Below, piece after piece: positions 59,489 through 64,000 of a stretch of DNA of 64,000 nt. Where the stretch lies: the NCBI GenBank assembly GCA_005776585.1, contig SXOX01000036.1, positions 1 to 64,000 of the forward strand, written 5' to 3'. Positions within the stretch are counted from its first letter, which is position 1, and every line of letters begins with the position of its first letter. The DNA is from Pseudomonadota bacterium (GTDB lineage: Bacteria; Myxococcota_A; UBA9042; GCA-2863065). Both the position numbers and the translations under genes were made by a program. The notes under the pieces are model-generated. The model saw only the letters and a list, made by a program, of their open reading frames with translations, made no database searches and had not been told where the DNA came from.

Positions 59489-62400
59489 AGGTTCTGGATG
59501 TGGCCCCAGCCCACGCCGACGACCTGCTTCGGCGGCTTGGTGAGCTGTCGCGCGATCTTGTTGACCGCCGGCGGGACGTTCGGGTTGGCGGGCAGTGCCC
59601 CCGCGTCCGACTTGCCGAACGAGCCGGTCTGCACGACGAGCTCGGTCGTGCCACCCTTGCTTCCCTTGAGCGCCGAATTCGAGCCACCCGCGCCCGCCGC
59701 TTGCGAGACGCCGGAGTCCCCGGAGCACGCGGGCCGGGAGATGAGCGACAAGCCGTAGGGCACGACGTCGGGGATCTCGATCTTCTCGCCGAAGTCGGCC
59801 GTGTTCAGCGGGATGGGCTTGAGCGGGAACTTGCCCACCGGCTCCTTCGTCCCCGCCTTGGACTTCAGGAAGTCGAGCCCCCACACGCGCCCCGTGCCGC
59901 CCTGGCACGCGTCGGTCGCGTCAGGCTGGAAGCTCGTGAAGTAGGCGACGTTGCCGTAGATGAGGGGCTTGCTCGTGAGGCTCTCGCCGACCTCGAGCAC
60001 CTTCTTCCACAGCACCTCATTGGTGGTCGCGGTGACGACGCCCGCGTCCGTGATGGTCATCTTCTCCTTGACGGAGAAGACCATCGCTCGCTGCGCGGGG
60101 TCGGTCGCGTATTCGAGGTCGCCCGTGCCCATGACCACCACGAGCTGGCCGCGCTGCGGGACCGGGGACATCGACGGCTCCGACTTGAGCGGCGAGCGGG
60201 CGGTCGAGCCAAGCCCCGAGCCGTCGTTCTCGAAGTAGGGGTCGAAGAAGAAGTTCATCGTCCACTTCAGCGGGTCGGGGTCGGACACGTCGATGCGCCA
60301 GAGCTGCCCGCCTTTGTCACCCACGAAGATCCGGGTGACGAAGGTGCCGATGAACGTATTGTAGACGGCCGGATCGCCGACGATCGTGAAGTCGAGCGTG
60401 TCCTCGACGTTGTCCGGCGCTCCGCTCTTGTCCTTGACGGTGCCGTTGCCATTGCGGAACTCGCGGATCTTGTCGCCGTTGTCGAGCCGCGTGACCATGA
60501 AGCACTTGCCGGACTCGACCTCGCCCGTCGCAGCGTCCGCCTCGCCGCACGCGGTGAAGACGGCCGCGACCTCCTCGAGGACGTTGGTCGTCTCGTTTCG
60601 GATGAACACGGTCCCGATCTTGGGCTTGCCGTGCGTGTAGCCGAGGTTCCGGTAGTCGTGGCGATCCGAATCGTCGTAGGGCTTGCACGAGATCGATCCG
60701 CTGGAGTCCACGCCATCGTTCCAGCAGTGGCGCGTGTTGCTGATCTCCCAGCGCACCCACGGCTTGAGCGGGTTGGTCACGTCCAGCGCGAACAGCCCGC
60801 GCCCGCCTTGCCGGAACGGCACGACGAGCACCGACCGCCACAGCTTGACCTCCTCGGCGATGCTCAGCGTGGCGTTCGACCGCACGAGCCGGATGTCCTT
60901 GAGGACCGGCGGCCCATCGAGGAGCACCTCCGGCTTCGTCACGAGCTTCCACGCCCGCGTGGCCGCCTGCTCCGGCGCGATGGCCCACAGCTCTTGCAGC
61001 CACTTGAGCTCCGCCGAGAGACCTCCGGCTGGCTGGCTCATGTGGACGGCGTGAACGAAGCCCTCGTGGGTCGAGAAGTACGCGACGGTCGGACGCGTCT
61101 CGATGGACTTCTGATAGGCCTTGAACGACGGGATGGCGACGTCCATCGTCGAGAGGTTGGACTGGACCACCGGCGTCGAGTGCTGAATGGCACCGAGCGG
61201 CTCCTTGACGCGCCGCGAGCCGGCCTTGCCGTAGAGCAGCTTGATCAGGTCGCTCGTGAACGTGGCGCGCACGGCCGGATCGGAGGCGTCGCCCAGACTG
61301 TTGCCACTGACCTGGTAGAGGTTGTCCTTGTAGACCGGCTCGACGTCGGGCAGCGTACCCGTCACCGGGACGGCGAGCTTCTCCGGCGTCACGGTCGTGC
61401 TAGCCGCGAGGGCCTCCATCTTGCCGTCGATGGTCACAAACAGCTTGCGATCGGTCTGATTCGGCAGCTTGGCGCGCAGGTCGGTGACCTCACACGGTCC
61501 CGCGCTGCCGGTCACCTTGTTGCGGCACGTCGCGTCACAGCGGTAGGAGGTGACCTCCATGTAGCCAGCGAGGTCGACGTCACTCCAGCGCGCGGCGCCA
61601 TACGCCGTGTTGATCTGGTACTGGAGGTCCGTGGCCGAGCCCGTCACGTCCGTCGCCACGACGTCAGTGCGCGAGAAGATGCCCGGCGTGGCCTTCTGAA
61701 GGACGTTCGAGAGTGCGGTCTTGAGCGTGTTGATGTTGCTCGCAATGAACGCTTCGCCGGTGCCGCCGGCCTTGGCGATGGCGTTGACGGCGTTTGTCGT
61801 CGACGCATCGATGTTGAAGCCGACGACATAGACGCGGAAGCCACGCTTGTAGAGCTCCTCGGCGGCCTTCTCGCTCGACGGATAGCCCCACAGCTTCTCG
61901 CCCAGCGTGGGCCGGCCGTCGGTGACCAGCACGACGTGCTTCGGGCGGCACATTGCGTACGGATCGCCGTTGGGGTTGGCGAGCGTCTTGCGCTGGAAGT
62001 TGGGGTGCGTGTCGAAGAGACGGCGCACGTCATCGAGCGCGGGCGCGATGGGCGTACCGCCGAAGGGGATCATGGCCTCGACCGCCGCCTTGACGGCCGT
62101 AGCGTTGCTCTCGAGCGCGAGCGCGTCGTCCGCGGCGCTGGGCACGATGAGGCCACCGAAGGGCGAGCTCTCGTGGCGAATGCCGAGGTTGACGGGGCCG
62201 ATGCCAGCGACGGTCGTCTCGTCGGTGCCCCAGGACCAATCGCCGGTGCCATCGGTGGCAGACGACGGCACCGTATCGAAGGTGGCAAAGCCGAACTTCA
62301 CGCGACCCTTGTAGGTATCGAGGAGGCCGTCGGTCTCCTGCGTCGAGTACTTGGGGACGAACCACGCGACGGGGTAGCCGAAGTCGAAGCGACCGTTGGG

Positions 62401-62694
62401 GCGCGGTACGTCCTGACACCAGTAGTCGTTGTAGGTGCCGGAAAAGACCTGCTTGGCCGTGATGTCGCGGCTCGAGCCGTACAACAGCCCGGGCGTGGCG
62501 GTCGCATCCGGCGAGCAGTTCGGCACGACCTGATCCTTGTCGGCGTAGGACATCGAGCCCGAGGTGTCCATGACGATGAAGACGACGGGCGTGACCGAGC
62601 TGGCAGCGGTGCCTGGCGCGCCGGCGGCCGTGGCGTTCGTGTGCACGAGCACGAGCGCAATGGAGACCGTGGAGGCAGATACCGAGCGTCTCAT
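59485..62694 (-). CDS. pilY1: PilY1-like pilus tip adhesin with VWA domain
   Basis: 1069 aa. A signal peptide leads to a VWA domain whose MIDAS reads DTSGSMS (about 43-49), interrupted by a Cys-containing region. The C-terminal PilY1-type beta-propeller starts near residue 490 (TPVVQSNLST, VAYFSTHEGFVHAVH; GRGLFALDVTNPLKPWVRWE; IFVGDKGGQLWRIDVSDPDP). PilY1 sits at the type IV pilus tip with the minor pilins and acts in adhesion, assembly and mechanosensing. It overlaps the upstream pilin-like gene by ATGA and the downstream lipoprotein by GTGA. Confidence 0.92.
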   Translation of the reverse strand: MRRSVSASTVSIALVLVHTNATAAGAPGTAASSVTPVVFIVMDTSGSMSYADKDQVVPNCSPDATATPGLLYGSSRDITAKQVFSGTYNDYWCQDVPRPNGRFDFGYPVAWFVPKYSTQETDGLLDTYKGRVKFGFATFDTVPSSATDGTGDWSWGTDETTVAGIGPVNLGIRHESSPFGGLIVPSAADDALALESNATAVKAAVEAMIPFGGTPIAPALDDVRRLFDTHPNFQRKTLANPNGDPYAMCRPKHVVLVTDGRPTLGEKLWGYPSSEKAAEELYKRGFRVYVVGFNIDASTTNAVNAIAKAGGTGEAFIASNINTLKTALSNVLQKATPGIFSRTDVVATDVTGSATDLQYQINTAYGAARWSDVDLAGYMEVTSYRCDATCRNKVTGSAGPCEVTDLRAKLPNQTDRKLFVTIDGKMEALAASTTVTPEKLAVPVTGTLPDVEPVYKDNLYQVSGNSLGDASDPAVRATFTSDLIKLLYGKAGSRRVKEPLGAIQHSTPVVQSNLSTMDVAIPSFKAYQKSIETRPTVAYFSTHEGFVHAVHMSQPAGGLSAELKWLQELWAIAPEQAATRAWKLVTKPEVLLDGPPVLKDIRLVRSNATLSIAEEVKLWRSVLVVPFRQGGRGLFALDVTNPLKPWVRWEISNTRHCWNDGVDSSGSISCKPYDDSDRHDYRNLGYTHGKPKIGTVFIRNETTNVLEEVAAVFTACGEADAATGEVESGKCFMVTRLDNGDKIREFRNGNGTVKDKSGAPDNVEDTLDFTIVGDPAVYNTFIGTFVTRIFVGDKGGQLWRIDVSDPDPLKWTMNFFFDPYFENDGSGLGSTARSPLKSEPSMSPVPQRGQLVVVMGTGDLEYATDPAQRAMVFSVKEKMTITDAGVVTATTNEVLWKKVLEVGESLTSKPLIYGNVAYFTSFQPDATDACQGGTGRVWGLDFLKSKAGTKEPVGKFPLKPIPLNTADFGEKIEIPDVVPYGLSLISRPACSGDSGVSQAAGAGGSNSALKGSKGGTTELVVQTGSFGKSDAGALPANPNVPPAVNKIARQLTKPPKQVVGVGWGHIQNL

Positions 62695-63269
62695 TGACCG
62701 CCTCCGTTCACGATATAGGGCCCGACGTAGGTGTAGGCGACAAACGATCGCTGGCTGTTGCGCAGCACCGTCCCGGGCGTCCCTGCATCGACGGACCCAT
62801 CGCCGTAGGTGCCCGTCGTAATCATCCGATAGCGCTTCCAGATGAACTGGTCGTTGACCGGGTAGCCCGGAACGCGATTGGTATCGACCGGCTGCGAGAG
62901 CACCGTCTGGACATTGACGCCGCCGACACCGGCGAGGTCGCGCCCGAAGGAGCCGTTGGCGGTGAGGTCGAACGTGGCATTCGGGAGGTCGCTGAGCTTG
63001 ATCGTGTTCTGGTTGGCCAGAACGAAGGCCGGGAACGCGTCGCCGCGCGAGACGGCCATCGCGAGCACGCTCATGAGCCCGGTATCGGTGATCCGCCCCG
63101 CGGCTTCGCTCGAGCGGAAGAGGCCGACCTGACTGTGCTCGGACACGACACCGCGCACCGCGATGAAGCCGACGCCCGCGAGCACGACGATGACCATGAG
63201 CGCGACCACGATCAGCATACCCTTGGGCTGGCTTCGAAACGCAGTGGACCGTGACGGCAGCGTCGCCAT
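62691..63269 (-). CDS. PilX-like minor pilin-operon protein
   Basis: 192 aa from ATG 63269. It has a short polar N-terminus (RSQPKG) and one hydrophobic helix (MLIVVALMVIVVLAGVGFIAV) in the position of a prepilin helix; G-M at the junction may be the prepilin peptidase site, with no Glu5. The rest is a soluble domain (RSSEAAGRITDTGLMSVLAMA). This matches the PilX slot between pilW and pilY1. It overlaps pilY1 by 4 nt. Confidence 0.75.
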   Translation of the reverse strand: MATLPSRSTAFRSQPKGMLIVVALMVIVVLAGVGFIAVRGVVSEHSQVGLFRSSEAAGRITDTGLMSVLAMAVSRGDAFPAFVLANQNTIKLSDLPNATFDLTANGSFGRDLAGVGGVNVQTVLSQPVDTNRVPGYPVNDQFIWKRYRMITTGTYGDGSVDAGTPGTVLRNSQRSFVAYTYVGPYIVNGGGQ

Positions 63270-63271
63270 GG

Positions 63272-64000
63272 CTAGATCCCCTTCTTCACGTTGCGCATGG
63301 CCAACGTGCTGAACATGACCTTGCTCGTCATCGTCTGCGTGCGGCACGCGCCGCGCAGCCGATTGGTGCTGTCGGTGTCGAGGTCGAACGATTGGATCGG
63401 CACCGTGAGGCTGCCCCGAACGATCGGGTCGAGGTCTTGATCCTCGTCGGCCGTGCGCACGGTGAGCTTGATGGTCGCGGCCCGAAGATCCTGCGGGCGG
63501 GCGGTACTGTCCGCGTCGTTGCCGAGCCAGCCTCCGCCGGGACGCACGATCGTGTCGCTGGTCGTGGGCACAAACGACAACGTGGGCTTGATGCCGCTGA
63601 GGTCCTCGTCGAACGTGTAGTCGAACAGCTCGAGATCCACGACGTACTCGGCGATGACGAGCCGCGTGCCGGCGACCGGGGTGACGCCGTCGATCTCGAC
63701 CTCCTCGCGCACGAGATCGGTCTTGGTCCCATCGGCCGGCGCACCAGGACGAATGTCGGAGACGATGACGTAGCGAACGAAGTGCGCCGAGTTGACCTCG
63801 AGCCCCTCGCCAAATCCCTGTACGCCGCACACCTGAGTGCCGGAGCGAACGGGCGGCGCGGTCTCGAGCGTGATCTTGCCCTGCGCGTAGTTCACGCCCG
63901 CAATGGGGATCAGCATCTCGTACTGGTCCTTGTCGAGCATGCGGAGATAGCGGCGCTTGCCGCCCATGAACGCGCGCTCGAACTCGGTCTGGTTGAGCTG
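63272..64000 (-). CDS. PilW-like minor pilin (5' end outside window)
   Basis: The C-terminal 242 codons of a protein that runs off the right edge. The visible part is beta-rich (MLIPIAGVNYAQGKITLETAPPV, RLVIAEYVVDLELFDYTFDEDL) and ends in a conserved-looking CRTQTMTSKVMFSTLAMRN segment, the C-terminal hallmark of several PilW-type proteins. The prepilin leader would lie outside. It precedes the PilX-like gene by 2 nt. Confidence 0.72.
   Translation of the reverse strand, partial: QLNQTEFERAFMGGKRRYLRMLDKDQYEMLIPIAGVNYAQGKITLETAPPVRSGTQVCGVQGFGEGLEVNSAHFVRYVIVSDIRPGAPADGTKTDLVREEVEIDGVTPVAGTRLVIAEYVVDLELFDYTFDEDLSGIKPTLSFVPTTSDTIVRPGGGWLGNDADSTARPQDLRAATIKLTVRTADEDQDLDPIVRGSLTVPIQSFDLDTDSTNRLRGACRTQTMTSKVMFSTLAMRNVKKGI

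Noticed and set aside
59368-62697. 1109-aa plus-strand ORF opposite pilY1
   Set aside because: Antisense shadow; the minus-strand frame has VWA and PilY1 motifs and fits the operon.

Overview
The window is a gene-dense, high-GC chromosomal segment. It most likely comes from a myxobacterium-like member of the Myxococcota. The clues are a Ser/Thr kinase fused to TPR repeats, several lipoproteins with Asp/Thr/Pro linkers, EGF-like and Cys-rich secreted proteins, a good sigma-54 promoter, and type IV pilus tip genes. This assignment is inference from gene content; no rRNA is present.

Layout. 1-439: 5' part of ftsE (minus strand). 604-4597: a membrane TPR Ser/Thr kinase and two lipoproteins. 4710-25248: a 15-16 gene contractile phage-tail-like (eCIS-type) locus, all on the plus strand. 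It holds a Pvc16-like cap, two sheaths, two tube proteins, a tail-assembly protein with a DUF6760-like partner that lacks a normal start codon, an 1806-aa Ala/Ser-rich giant, a LysM tube/hub adaptor, a gp27-like hub, a zinc-ribbon protein, gp25, gp6/J, a tail protein I with an N-terminal PASTA-like domain, a 512-aa baseplate-associated candidate, and an FHA protein. A B12-type radical SAM protein follows. No capsid, terminase, portal or T6SS membrane-complex genes are seen, so this is not a prophage or a canonical T6SS. I also could not find a gp5/PAAR spike or the usual AAA+ ATPase.

27313-42305: minus-strand Cys-module and Ig-like lipoproteins, a rhomboid protease, three 2OG-Fe(II)-oxygenase-like genes, a glutathionylspermidine-synthase-like ATP-grasp with its DUF350 partner, and several uncharacterised envelope proteins. 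42407-43924: a VWA-TM-FHA protein. 43917-45793: an arsR-arsI-aqpS-arsC arsenic operon with a clear palindromic operator. 46068-51296: an EGF-like lipoprotein, a broken oxygenase gene and a PP2C-like protein that has lost its metal ligands. 51340-54886: the rpmH-rnpA-yidD-yidC-jag block, without dnaA beside it. 54935-58513: an MscS/cNMP-binding channel, a GT2 glycosyltransferase and a polysaccharide deacetylase. 58525-58598: tRNA-Arg(CCG). 58658-64000: a minor-pilin/PilY1 operon running off the right edge.

How it fits together. The contractile apparatus is flanked by a kinase and an FHA protein, which suggests phospho-dependent control, as in some T6SSs but not typical of eCIS. Transcription appears segmented: terminator-like hairpins follow the first sheath and the first tube genes, a sigma-54 promoter precedes the tube gene, and a sigma-70-type promoter precedes the baseplate block. 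The PASTA module on the baseplate and the glycine zippers on the second tube protein suggest a device that contacts peptidoglycan and membrane, but that is a hypothesis.
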